NCBI GenBank assembly: GCA_946222995.1
Contig: CAMIOS010000014.1
Location: 1 to 64,000 of the forward strand
Source of the DNA: an uncultured Enhydrobacter sp.
GTDB taxonomy: Bacteria; Pseudomonadota; Gammaproteobacteria; Pseudomonadales; Moraxellaceae
Length of the DNA: 64,000 nt
Reading direction: 5' to 3'
The position numbers were made by a program, and so were the translations under genes. The notes under the pieces are model-generated. The model made no database searches. It was not told the DNA's origin and worked only from the letters and a program-made list of their open reading frames with translations. The stretch's first letter is position 1, and the number at the start of each line of letters is the position of its first letter. Shown here piece by piece: positions 43,783-52,508 of the stretch.

Positions 43783-44745
43783 ATGACAAACTTGACCACG
43801 CTGAATATCGCTACCCGCCAAAGTCCGCTTGCCTTGTGGCAAGCTGAACATATCAAAGATAGATTGCAGGCTTTACACCCAAGCCTCACGGTCAATTTAG
43901 TCCCCATGGTGACCAAAGGCGACAAAATCTTAGATACCCCCCTTGCCAAAATCGGCGGTAAAGGCTTGTTTGTCAAAGAACTTGAGCAAGCCTTATACGA
44001 CAAACGAGCTGATATTGCTGTGCATTCGTTAAAAGATGTGCCAATGGTACTACCCGAAGGCTTGATACTTGGGACGTATTGCGAACGGGAACAGCCCACT
44101 GATGCTTTTGTCTCCCATCAATTTGCCAGCCTTGATACATTGCCACACGGGGCAAAGCTTGGTACCTCCAGCCTGCGTCGCCAATGCCAAATTCAGCAAT
44201 ACCGACCCGATTTGCAGATTATCAGCCTGCGGGGCAATGTCGGCACCCGCCTAGCAAAACTTGATGCAGGTGAGTACGATGCCATTATTTTAGCGACCAG
44301 TGGCTTAGTGCGGCTTGGGCTTCAACAACGTATTCGTCACGAGCTTGATATTGATATCAGCTTGCCTGCGGTGGGGCAAGGGGCGTTGGCGATTGAATGC
44401 CGAGCCGAGGATAGCGAGGTTTTGACATTGTTAAAGCCGCTCAACCACGAACCTAGCCGTCTGTGCGTGATAGCTGAGCGTGCCATGAACCGCCATTTAC
44501 AAGGCGGCTGTCAAGTGCCCATCGCAGGCTTTGCCCAAATTAATACTGACCACCAGCTATGGCTTGAAGGGCGGGTTGGCAGTCTAGATGGCAAAGTGTT
44601 ACTCAAAGCCCAACACCATAATGCGTTAAGTAAGGACAGCAAAGAAGCTGAGCAAATCGCCGAAGCAATCGGTATGGTGGTTGCCGAACGTTTGCTTGAG
44701 CAAGGGGCGGATAAAATTTTAGCCCAAATTTATGACAGTCATTAA
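43783..44745 (+). CDS. hemC: Hydroxymethylbilane synthase (porphobilinogen deaminase)
   Basis: 320 residues from the ATG at 43783; the reading frame extends upstream across a T-tailed hairpin and is not coding there. HemC links four porphobilinogens. ATRQSPLALWQAEHI, TKGDKILDTPLAKIGGKGLFVKELEQAL, and AVHSLKDVPM carry substrate-binding residues. The dipyrromethane-bearing cysteine is in LQGGCQVPIAGFA. Its stop and the hemD start overlap by one base (TAATG). Confidence 0.95.
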   Translation: MTNLTTLNIATRQSPLALWQAEHIKDRLQALHPSLTVNLVPMVTKGDKILDTPLAKIGGKGLFVKELEQALYDKRADIAVHSLKDVPMVLPEGLILGTYCEREQPTDAFVSHQFASLDTLPHGAKLGTSSLRRQCQIQQYRPDLQIISLRGNVGTRLAKLDAGEYDAIILATSGLVRLGLQQRIRHELDIDISLPAVGQGALAIECRAEDSEVLTLLKPLNHEPSRLCVIAERAMNRHLQGGCQVPIAGFAQINTDHQLWLEGRVGSLDGKVLLKAQHHNALSKDSKEAEQIAEAIGMVVAERLLEQGADKILAQIYDSH

Positions 44746-45545
44746 TGATTTTTATCAATACGCGCCCTGCTAGTCGAGCCAAAAATCTCACCGGATTTTT
44801 GCAACAACATTCAGTTGACGTGGTTGACTTACCGCTACTTGAGCTTACTGCAAAACCACTAACGGTTAACGAACAGCAACTGCTCAATCGTATTTCGCTG
44901 GTGAATGCGGTGATTATGGTCAGCGAAGAAGCGGTGAATTTTGGCTTACAAGCGTTAGCAACAATTGTTGATTTGGCAACTATTGCCAAGTTGTCGATTG
45001 ATTGGCTTGCGGTGGGCGAAACAACCGCTAAGCGTTTTGTCCAAGTTTGGCAAAGCTTGAGCGACAGTCAACCACCGAATGTGACTTTTCCCAGCCAAAA
45101 AAAACTGCAAAATAATGAAGGCTTGCTAACATTAAGCCAAATTGATTCGCTACAACCAGGAGATAGGCTGCAACTTTGGCGGGGCTTGGGCGGACGCGAA
45201 ATGTTAGCGGACACGCTTGTGGCAAGAGGATTAGATGTTCAATTAATTAATTTTTATCAGCGAACTTTGCCAATTCCTACCCTGACTACCTTTACGAATG
45301 CGCAAGTTAAACTGTTTGAGCAACATCCAAAAATGGTACTGATTTCTAGCCTGACCGCTTGGCAACATTGGCAGCAGCTTGTGACAAAGTCAACCCTCGG
45401 CCTGCATGACTTTGCATATTTGGTATTGCAATATCGCATCGCAACGCTAATGAAAAAGGATAGCAATAACTTGCTAATCACCGTAATCGACGATTTACAG
45501 CCGAGCACTATTTATCAAACAATTCAACAAACTGTCAAACACTAG
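44745..45545 (+). CDS. hemD: Uroporphyrinogen-III synthase
   Basis: 266 residues with the weakly conserved HemD pattern: IFINTRPASRAKNLTGFLQQHSV, DLPLLELTAKP, VMVSEEAVNFGLQAL (first domain), and LQLWRGLGGREMLADTLVARGLDVQLINFYQRTLP (second). It cyclises hydroxymethylbilane with D-ring inversion. The position immediately after hemC is the best support, since the family diverges strongly. The stop overlaps the convergent mutY stop by four bases. Confidence 0.9.
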   Translation: MIFINTRPASRAKNLTGFLQQHSVDVVDLPLLELTAKPLTVNEQQLLNRISLVNAVIMVSEEAVNFGLQALATIVDLATIAKLSIDWLAVGETTAKRFVQVWQSLSDSQPPNVTFPSQKKLQNNEGLLTLSQIDSLQPGDRLQLWRGLGGREMLADTLVARGLDVQLINFYQRTLPIPTLTTFTNAQVKLFEQHPKMVLISSLTAWQHWQQLVTKSTLGLHDFAYLVLQYRIATLMKKDSNNLLITVIDDLQPSTIYQTIQQTVKH

Positions 45546-46771
45546 TCTTCTAATAGCCGCTGCATCGCTTTGGGCAGGGCAAGTGTTTGGCTCTCATTAA
45601 GGGTTACCCAGTCAAAAATTTGCTCGGCTTGGACAAGTCGTTGTTCAAGTTGTTTGGCTTGGTGATCGGTTAAATCCATTTTAAAATCTGTTAAAAACCA
45701 ATGAAAATGGGTTAAACCATGCTTCATGGTTTTATGATCTTCTAAAGGAATTTTGTCAAAATCGAACAAATTTTGCCCTTGCAAAAAGTCAAAAATAATC
45801 TGCTCGGCGGTTGTGTATTCATTGTCAAAAACGCTGTCATTTTGCCAAGTTTCTATCACATTGCCCGCTTTTTCTTTGCGTATAAATAGCAAGGGCAAGC
45901 ACCACAGTCCCCCCCAAATGCCGTTATCGGGACGTTGAAGCCATAGGGTTTTATCGTTATTTTTTAGCTGTAAGGCAAGTGAAAATTTGGACGGATTGGG
46001 CGATTTTTTGGATTTTAAAGGGTAATAACGTTGCTTGCCTTGGGCATTTGCCACGCAGTCCGCTTGCACAGGGCATAGCAAACACGCAGGTTTTGACTTT
46101 GTGCAGAGTGTTGCCCCCATATCCATCATGGCTTGGGCATATAAGCCGCTATGCTTGCTTGGGGTCAAGCGTTCGGCAAGTTGCCAAAGCTCTTTATTGG
46201 TGGCGGTTTTACTGATATCGCCCTCAATGCCCGCCCAACGGGTTAGCACCCGCTTGACATTACCATCACAAATCACGCCCTTTTCTTGGGTAGAACGTAC
46301 ACCCATCGCCACGATTGCCCCTGCGGTAGATAACCCCACGCCCGAGATTTGCTGCCACTCAGCGACTGTTTTTGGGAAATCGCCTGTCTTTTCAATGATT
46401 TGCACAAGTTGTTTTGCCCCTTTGTGCAAGTTTCTTGCCCGAGCATAGTAGCCAAGCCCCGCCCAATGCTCGGCGACTTGTTCCCAGTCGGCATATGCTA
46501 AGTCTTGCACGGTGGGAAAACTTGCCATAAATCGCTCAAAATACGGGATAACAGTGGCGACTTGGGTTTGCTGGAGCATGACTTCAGATAGCCACACGGG
46601 ATACGGATTGGCAGTGGTGAGTTGGTGCTGTTGCCACGGTAAGTCATGCCGTCCACTATGCCCAAACCACGCTAAAATACGAGAGGCAAAGCTATCAAGC
46701 GAAGCGGGCGTTTGGGAAAAGCCAGTGAGTGATGATTGGTTAGTCTTATGTAGGATAGTGTTATCAGTCAA
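45542..46771 (-). CDS. mutY: A/G-specific adenine DNA glycosylase
   Basis: 409 residues. It removes adenine mispaired with 8-oxoguanine. The HhH region contains QQISGVGLSTAGAIVAMG and the catalytic Asp in VICDGNVKRVLTRW. The 4Fe-4S loop has the exact spacing Cys-x6-Cys-x2-Cys-x5-Cys (CTKSKPACLLCPVQADC). A C-terminal NUDIX-like domain (about 270-400) recognises the 8-oxoG. It is convergent with hemD and overlaps it by four bases. yggX, its usual neighbour in E. coli, is elsewhere in the window. Confidence 0.95.
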   Translation of the reverse strand: MTDNTILHKTNQSSLTGFSQTPASLDSFASRILAWFGHSGRHDLPWQQHQLTTANPYPVWLSEVMLQQTQVATVIPYFERFMASFPTVQDLAYADWEQVAEHWAGLGYYARARNLHKGAKQLVQIIEKTGDFPKTVAEWQQISGVGLSTAGAIVAMGVRSTQEKGVICDGNVKRVLTRWAGIEGDISKTATNKELWQLAERLTPSKHSGLYAQAMMDMGATLCTKSKPACLLCPVQADCVANAQGKQRYYPLKSKKSPNPSKFSLALQLKNNDKTLWLQRPDNGIWGGLWCLPLLFIRKEKAGNVIETWQNDSVFDNEYTTAEQIIFDFLQGQNLFDFDKIPLEDHKTMKHGLTHFHWFLTDFKMDLTDHQAKQLEQRLVQAEQIFDWVTLNESQTLALPKAMQRLLED

Positions 46772-46987
46772 GGGACGGCTCTTTTATCAAAATTTTTAAT
46801 AAATTCATGGCGTTATTATGGGTGCCCACTTGGTTGATTCAAGATCAACTTAGGGCGTTTTGACAGCCCAATTATTAGGCTTGCGTCAGTTAAAAATTAT
46901 TATTGCTAAAACAATTAGAAACCGTACAATATTCCTAAATTGGTTATTTTCATAGTGATTAGTTCGATAACGTTTAGGCGGTTTAAT

Positions 46988-48028
46988 ATGGCAGTTTCAG
47001 CAGTCCCAACACCATCAGCAGCAAAAACCTTTCTCGCCATCAGCGTAATAGCGACAACCTTGGGACTATCGAGCTGTGATAAAATCAAATCGCTTATCGA
47101 AAAAGACACAGGCTGCGGTGATGCGATGGCATTGGCGGCGGTGCAAAATCAGTTTGAAAAAGGCGTCTTGTCTGCCAGTAAAGCCTACGCCCAAGATGCC
47201 GATGTCAATGTTGACACGTTGCGGGGTATGATTAGCCAATTAAAGGCAAATGTCGATGATATCCGCACCCAATCTGAGAAAAAATCCTGTGCAGGTACCT
47301 TAAAATTGAGTATTAACAATTCTCTATTAAATCGTGCTGATGCGGTACGTCAAGCTCGTGGTGATAAACCGATCAAAGAAGTCGCCTTCGGGCAGGACTT
47401 CAACCTAGATGGCAATAACGTCAGTCAAGATGTTGAATATCACCTTGAACCGACCGATGATGGTAAAAAAGTTGTTGCGACTCTCGACAACGTGCGAAGT
47501 TTACAAAATTTTTTGGCTCAGCTAGTGGTCGATGCCAGCCAAACACCGCTTAATAATCCAGATATCCCCATTGTGGCAAGCACGGTGGTCGTCGCACCCA
47601 TAGCCTCGCAGCCTGCTAGTGTGACCTCACTTTCTAGATCGACCCCGCCAAAAGCCACAGGGCCTGCAGCAAATACAACGCCAAACGAGCAAGACAACGC
47701 ATCAAATAGTCAACAAGCCAGCCAACACAGCGATGAACCAGCCGATATGAGCGAAGCCCAAGCCAATGCCTTGGCGGCAGCACAAGCCAGACTTACTGCC
47801 AGACGTAAACAGTTCAATGACATGTGGAACCAAGCCTCGCCCGAAGCCCAAGAATCGCTGACCGATGACCAAAAAACTTGGGTAGAAGAACGTGATGCCA
47901 CCTGTCAAGGTGAGGCAGAAGCGGCTAAAGCCGGCTATGAAGAAATCACCCGTTTACAATGTATGAGCCGTATGTTGTCCGATCGATATGCCGAAGTGCA
48001 AGAATATTTTGATAACTATGAAAAGTAG
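46988..48028 (+). CDS. LprI-like (DUF1311) lipoprotein
   Basis: 346 residues from the ATG at 46988. A lipoprotein signal with lipobox LGLSSC puts the acylated cysteine at about residue 30. The middle has helical and beta stretches of unknown type (CGDAMALAAVQNQFEKGVLSAS), then a low-complexity Thr/Pro/Ala/Gln linker. The C-terminal 90 residues resemble the LprI/DUF1311 lysozyme-inhibitor domain (RRKQFNDMWNQASPEAQESL, then WVEERDATCQGEAEAA and LQCMSRMLSDRYAEVQEY). It could protect against lysozyme at the cell surface; that is an inference. Confidence 0.75.
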   Translation: MAVSAVPTPSAAKTFLAISVIATTLGLSSCDKIKSLIEKDTGCGDAMALAAVQNQFEKGVLSASKAYAQDADVNVDTLRGMISQLKANVDDIRTQSEKKSCAGTLKLSINNSLLNRADAVRQARGDKPIKEVAFGQDFNLDGNNVSQDVEYHLEPTDDGKKVVATLDNVRSLQNFLAQLVVDASQTPLNNPDIPIVASTVVVAPIASQPASVTSLSRSTPPKATGPAANTTPNEQDNASNSQQASQHSDEPADMSEAQANALAAAQARLTARRKQFNDMWNQASPEAQESLTDDQKTWVEERDATCQGEAEAAKAGYEEITRLQCMSRMLSDRYAEVQEYFDNYEK

Positions 48029-48077
48029 CCTAACCGTCTAAATCCCAATCCAGTTAAAAATAATGGTTTTCATCATG

Positions 48078-48107
48078 AAAAAGGGCAAGTCAATGGCTTA
48101 CCTTTTT
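48078..48107 (+). terminator. Terminator-like hairpin between the lipoprotein gene and folA
   Basis: AAAAAGG and CCTTTTT flank an inner AAG/CTT pairing around a seven-base loop; the stem is interrupted. It lies between convergent genes. Confidence 0.55.
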
Positions 48108-48132
48108 GCTATATATCTACGCTCTAAAGTAG

Positions 48133-48663
48133 TTAATGGCTTTTTTGATAGGTCACAAACTGATAACTTAACCCACTTTTTTCATCAATCTGTGTGTTGC
48201 TTTGACTGATTTTGACAAATTCGTTTGGGATAGCAGGATAAAACGCATTGGCATCGTCGATGATTGTGTCTACTTGAGTGACTTCTAAACGGTCAGTAAA
48301 TAACATCGCTTGTTCAAACACCTTTTCACCACCGATTACCCAAAGGGTGCCTAGCCCTTTGCCGTGAGCCAGTGAAGCGCCTTGCGTCAATGCATCATCA
48401 AGATTATGAAAAATGAAGACAGTGTCGTCAGCCGCTTGATAATCAAGATTGGTCGTGATGACAAAATTGGTGCGATTGGGCAAAGGCTTTGCACCCATCG
48501 ACTCAAAGGTTTTGCGTCCCATGATGACAATGCCGCCTTCGGTGAGTTTTTTAAAATGTTTTAAGTCGTCTGAAATATGCCAAGGTAATTGGTTGTCTTT
48601 ACCAATGGCTCGGTTTTGACTGATCGCAACCACGTGGGCGACTTCGACATTGGAATAACTCAT
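48133..48663 (-). CDS. folA: Dihydrofolate reductase
   Basis: 176 residues with VEVAHVVAISQNRAIGKDNQLPWHISDDLKHFKKLT, containing the substrate-binding Asp in SDDLKHFK, IVIMGRKTFESMG, LPNRTNFVITT, and LWVIGGEKVFEQAM. It reduces dihydrofolate with NADPH. It is 22 bases downstream of thyA on the same strand, so the dTMP cycle pair is co-transcribed with lgt. Confidence 0.96.
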   Translation of the reverse strand: MSYSNVEVAHVVAISQNRAIGKDNQLPWHISDDLKHFKKLTEGGIVIMGRKTFESMGAKPLPNRTNFVITTNLDYQAADDTVFIFHNLDDALTQGASLAHGKGLGTLWVIGGEKVFEQAMLFTDRLEVTQVDTIIDDANAFYPAIPNEFVKISQSNTQIDEKSGLSYQFVTYQKSH

Positions 48664-48685
48664 TTTTCGATCCTTTTTAATTTAA

Positions 48686-49561
48686 TTAAACAGATACTTG
48701 AGCCTTAATGGTGGCATGGCTTTGATAGTTTTCAATCTTGATATCGTTAAAATCAAAGTCAAAAATGTTATCAATCTCTGGATTTAGCCAAAGGGATGGC
48801 AAAGCAAACGGCTCACGGCTGAGTTGCTCATGGACTTGCTCAAGGTGATTGTTATAAATATGGCAATCACCGCCCGTCCATACAAATTCCCCCACGCCAA
48901 GTCCCGTTACATGGGCGATCATGTGTGTAAGCAACGCATAACTCGCGATATTAAATGGCACGCCGAGGAATAAATCCGCCGAGCGTTGGTATAATTGACA
49001 TGACAATTTACCGTCCGCGACAAAAAACTGAAATAGGGTATGACAAGGTGGCAGGGCGACTTCACCCGCTTCTTTTGGATTCCATCCTGACACGATTAAC
49101 CGCCGAGAGTTGGGGTTGGTTTTGATTTCATTGACGACCCAACTGATTTGGTCAAAGCCGTCTGAATTATAGCTGCCGTCCGCCTTTAGGCTTGCCCCAA
49201 AGTTTCGCCATTGGTGCCCATACACTGCCCCAAGTTCGCCTTCGGGTTTACCAAAACGCGCAGTTTGCTCGGCGGTTGCCCATTCATTCCAAATTCGTAC
49301 GCCGTTATCTTGTAAATATTTAACGTGCGTATCGCCTTTTAAGAACCAAAGTAATTCATAAATCACGCTTTTAGTGTGGATTTTTTTGGTGGTCAATAAT
49401 GGAAAGCCATCCGTTAAATCAAACCGCATTTGCGAACCAAAATAGCTGATTGTCCCTGTACCGGTACGGTCGCCTTTTTGTGTGCCGTTGGCGAGGACAA
49501 GTTTGAGCAAATCAAGATAAGCTTGTTCATTTTTACTGGTTATCATAACGTTATCCACCAT
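48686..49561 (-). CDS. thyA: Thymidylate synthase
   Basis: 291 residues. It makes dTMP from dUMP with methylene-tetrahydrofolate. Motifs are GDRTGTGTISYFG, the active-site Cys in LPPCHTLFQFFV, QLYQRSADLFLGVPFNIASYALL, and the C-terminal TIKAQVSV. The ATG at 49561 directly abuts the lgt stop; a second ATG five codons later is also possible. It forms a unit lgt-thyA-folA. Confidence 0.97.
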   Translation of the reverse strand: MVDNVMITSKNEQAYLDLLKLVLANGTQKGDRTGTGTISYFGSQMRFDLTDGFPLLTTKKIHTKSVIYELLWFLKGDTHVKYLQDNGVRIWNEWATAEQTARFGKPEGELGAVYGHQWRNFGASLKADGSYNSDGFDQISWVVNEIKTNPNSRRLIVSGWNPKEAGEVALPPCHTLFQFFVADGKLSCQLYQRSADLFLGVPFNIASYALLTHMIAHVTGLGVGEFVWTGGDCHIYNNHLEQVHEQLSREPFALPSLWLNPEIDNIFDFDFNDIKIENYQSHATIKAQVSV

Positions 49562-50476
49562 TTAATCCACATTTTTTTGTGAGCCCCAATCATAAATTTG
49601 GTGTTTATAAGCCAAAACCAACATGATTAAGCCTGCAATGACCATTGGAAAGCTTAAAATTTGCCCTTTAGTCATCCAACCAAACAAAATAAAACCTTGG
49701 TCAGCGTCAGGTTGGCGGAAAAATTCGGTGGTAAAACGAGCCACACCATAGCCCAACACAAATAAACCACTGACCGCCATACGCGGGCGAGGTTTGCTAG
49801 CAAACCACCACAATAAAATAAATAACACCACGCCTTCTGTAAAGGCTTGATAAAACTGAGAAGGATGGCGAGGTAATAACAGTTGATTGTTAACATTGAC
49901 AGCGATACTTTGCAAGGCTGGATTTTGCTGAAGCATTTCATAATCTGCTTTTGCCGCTTGCGGGAATAACATCAGCCAGTTATAGCCGCCTTCTGATACG
50001 CGCCCCCATAATTCGCCATTGATAAAGTTACCAATTCGACCGAAGAATAAACCCGTCGGCACACAAGGGGCGATAAAATCAAGCACATTAAAAATCGGTT
50101 TTTTGTATTTGCGAGAAAATAAAAGCATCGCAATCACAACGCCTAAAAATCCGCCATGAAATGACATACCGCCTTGATTGACTTTAAACAAATACATTGG
50201 GTTGGCTAAAAATTCGCCAAATTCATAGAACAAAACATAGCCAATACGCCCGCCAAGAATTACGCCCATTGCCCCGAAAAACACAAGGTCGGCGACCATA
50301 TCGGTATTCCAGTCGGGTCGCCCACCATAAGATTTTAAGTTGGTGCGATACCAAGCTAAGGCAAACGCCACGGCAAAGGCGAGTAAATACATGAGCCCAT
50401 ACCAATGGGCTTGAATGGGGCCAAGATGCAGGGCGACAGGGTCGGGCTGTGGGTGAATTAAGACAAGTGGTAGCAT
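49562..50476 (-). CDS. lgt: Prolipoprotein diacylglyceryl transferase
   Basis: 304 residues, about seven membrane helices. It performs the first lipoprotein maturation step, transferring diacylglycerol from phosphatidylglycerol to the lipobox cysteine. The Lgt signature GRIGNFINGELWGR is present, along with SFHGGFLGVVIAM and LPRHPSQFYQAFTEG. The adjacent thyA starts at its stop, the same order as in many gammaproteobacteria. lnt, the last step, is 28 kb away. Confidence 0.96.
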   Translation of the reverse strand: MLPLVLIHPQPDPVALHLGPIQAHWYGLMYLLAFAVAFALAWYRTNLKSYGGRPDWNTDMVADLVFFGAMGVILGGRIGYVLFYEFGEFLANPMYLFKVNQGGMSFHGGFLGVVIAMLLFSRKYKKPIFNVLDFIAPCVPTGLFFGRIGNFINGELWGRVSEGGYNWLMLFPQAAKADYEMLQQNPALQSIAVNVNNQLLLPRHPSQFYQAFTEGVVLFILLWWFASKPRPRMAVSGLFVLGYGVARFTTEFFRQPDADQGFILFGWMTKGQILSFPMVIAGLIMLVLAYKHQIYDWGSQKNVD

Positions 50477-50549
50477 AGCAATCGATTCATGATAAAAATG
50501 CCAATATCATAGCATTTTTGCGCATTGTCGGCTAATTTTTATCTGTCTG

Positions 50550-51308
50550 TCAAAATCGCATTTCAATGCCTTGATTTGCCATAAATCGCTTGGCTTCGGG
50601 AATCGTATATTCGCCAAAATGAAAAATACTTGCCGCTAACACCGCATCGACCCCGCCTTGTAACACCCCATCGGCAAGATGCTGCAAATTGCCTACCCCG
50701 CCCGAGGCAATGACAGGTACATTTACGCTGTCAGTAATGCGCTTCATTAAAGCAAGATCATAGCCGTTTTTGGTGCCATCTGAGTCCATCGACGTGACCA
50801 ATAATTCGCCTGCGCCAAAACCTGCCATTTTGACTGCCCATTCCACCGCATCAATGCCTGTTGGTTTACGACCGCCATGGGTAAAGATTTGCCATTGATT
50901 GTCGCTTACTTGTTTGGCATCAATTGCTACCACGATACATTGATTGCCAAAGCGTGCTGCTGCTTCACCGACAAAGTCGGGATTCACAATCGCTGCCGAG
51001 TTAATCGACACTTTATCTGCCCCAGCGTTGAGCAAATTGCGAATGTCCTCAATTTTGCGTACGCCACCACCGACGGTGAGCGGTACAAAGACCGTTTCTG
51101 CCATTCGCTCAACCGTGTGATAAGTGGTATCTCGCCCGTGATGGGTGGCGGTGATATCCAAAAAGGTGATTTCATCCGCCCCTTGTTCATTATAGCGTTT
51201 GGCAACTTCAACAGGGTCACCTGCGTCTTTGATATCCAAAAATTGTACACCTTTCACCACTCGCCCATTATCAACATCCAGACAAGGGATAATTCGTTTT
51301 GCTAACAT
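50550..51308 (-). CDS. hisF: Imidazole glycerol phosphate synthase cyclase subunit
   Basis: 252 residues. The (beta/alpha)8 barrel has the catalytic Asp11 (RIIPCLDVDNGRVVKGVQF) and second Asp in CIVVAIDAKQV; the phosphate motifs are VGGGVRKIEDI and VIASGGVGNLQH. HisF takes ammonia from HisH to close the imidazole ring. hisH is not in the window. It is a single-gene unit, divergent from thrB. Confidence 0.96.
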   Translation of the reverse strand: MLAKRIIPCLDVDNGRVVKGVQFLDIKDAGDPVEVAKRYNEQGADEITFLDITATHHGRDTTYHTVERMAETVFVPLTVGGGVRKIEDIRNLLNAGADKVSINSAAIVNPDFVGEAAARFGNQCIVVAIDAKQVSDNQWQIFTHGGRKPTGIDAVEWAVKMAGFGAGELLVTSMDSDGTKNGYDLALMKRITDSVNVPVIASGGVGNLQHLADGVLQGGVDAVLAASIFHFGEYTIPEAKRFMANQGIEMRF

Positions 51309-51405
51309 CTTTGATTTCCTTCTATAATAGCCCTAAGTTTAGCAAATTTACTTTAGCCTTACCGCAGTTTTTCTCATACTCAAACCCTTTTATCGAGGAA
51401 AAACC

Positions 51406-52425
51406 ATGTCTGTTTATACCCAGCTTACTGACCAACAATTTAGCAATTTTTGTCAAAACTTTAATATTGAATTTGCTAAAGCCCTTCCCATTACCCAAGG
51501 CATCAAAAATTCCAATTGGTTTATTCAAACTAAAACGGATAGAGAGGGCGAACCGTCTTATGTGTTTACTTTATTTGAAGAACGTAAACCCCACGAAATC
51601 CAAAAAATGGCCATCATTTTAGATAAACTCAAAGATCAACTGCCGGTTGCCGCCCCATGTAAAGCCAAAAATGGTGAATTTTTGCAGTATTTTGACAACA
51701 AAGCCATCGTGGTTGCCCCCAAGCTATCGGGTCGTCATCCGCAGCACATTACACAGGAGATGTGCCGCCAAATGGGCGAAGCGTTAGCCAAGTTACATCA
51801 AAATTTGCAGACCTTGACCCCTGCCGAACATTTCGGCGTTGAGCTTTATCCGTGGCATTTGGTGCGTGACCGTGAAACCCAATTTATGCCAAAAGACGAA
51901 GCCAAGCTGATGAATGACATTTGGCAAGCGTATGAAGCGGTGGCAAACACCGATTTGCCAAAAGGCTTGTGTCACTTGGACATGTTTGCAGATAACACGC
52001 TGTGGGACTTCTCAGACAAGCAAGGGGCGGCTAGCGAGCCAACACTGACAGGGTTACTCGATTTTACCGAGGTAAGTGTTGAGCACTTTGTGATGGATGT
52101 GGCGATTACGATTAATGATTTTTGCACCACGTGGGGAAACGGCAATGCATTATTGGGGCAGGGCGAAACGGTGAATTTTGATAACACCAAAATGCAAGCA
52201 TTTTTGCAAGGCTATGAAAGTGTAAGACCTTTAAGCGAGCAGGAAAAACATGCGTTACCGATTATGCTTGCGATGGCGGCGGTGACGTTTTGGTTATTGC
52301 GGCTTAATGTGATTTATTATAACCGCCAACAGGGGCGGACGGGCGACAATATCATGGTAAAAAATCCAGACTTGATGAAACGGCTTGCAGCTTATCATTG
52401 GGCAAACGTTCGTCTTTTGCCATAA
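51406..52425 (+). CDS. thrB: Homoserine kinase, aminoglycoside-phosphotransferase-like (Pseudomonas type)
   Basis: 339 residues of the ThrB family with an APH/choline-kinase fold, as in Pseudomonas, unrelated to the GHMP ThrB of enterobacteria. The start MSVYTQLTDQQFSNF, then QGIKNSNWFIQTK, the Brenner-type catalytic block GLCHLDMFADNTLW, and metal-binding LTGLLDFTEV are visible. It phosphorylates homoserine for threonine synthesis. GAGGAAA precedes the ATG. A terminator follows. Confidence 0.88.
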   Translation: MSVYTQLTDQQFSNFCQNFNIEFAKALPITQGIKNSNWFIQTKTDREGEPSYVFTLFEERKPHEIQKMAIILDKLKDQLPVAAPCKAKNGEFLQYFDNKAIVVAPKLSGRHPQHITQEMCRQMGEALAKLHQNLQTLTPAEHFGVELYPWHLVRDRETQFMPKDEAKLMNDIWQAYEAVANTDLPKGLCHLDMFADNTLWDFSDKQGAASEPTLTGLLDFTEVSVEHFVMDVAITINDFCTTWGNGNALLGQGETVNFDNTKMQAFLQGYESVRPLSEQEKHALPIMLAMAAVTFWLLRLNVIYYNRQQGRTGDNIMVKNPDLMKRLAAYHWANVRLLP

Positions 52426-52452
52426 AATTTCCTTTTTTAAAAATTTTAGTAT

Positions 52453-52486
52453 AAAAACCGCCTAGCATCTGCTAAGCGGTTTTTTA
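52453..52486 (+). terminator. Terminator between thrB and pnp
   Basis: AAAAACCGC and GCGGTTTTT flank an inner AGC/GCT pairing. It can serve both convergent genes. Confidence 0.8.
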
Positions 52487-52508
52487 TAAGGTTTTATAAT
52501 AAGACGAA

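Noticed and set aside
46833..46849. GTTGAT/ATCAAC inverted repeat upstream of the LprI-like gene
   Set aside because: Six-base arms, no neighbouring regulator and no T-tail; too weak to call an operator or terminator.
52123..52140. CACCACGTGGGG inside thrB and other CACGTG words (24848, 39519, 48630)
   Set aside because: Only the six-base centre matches parS; flanks do not.
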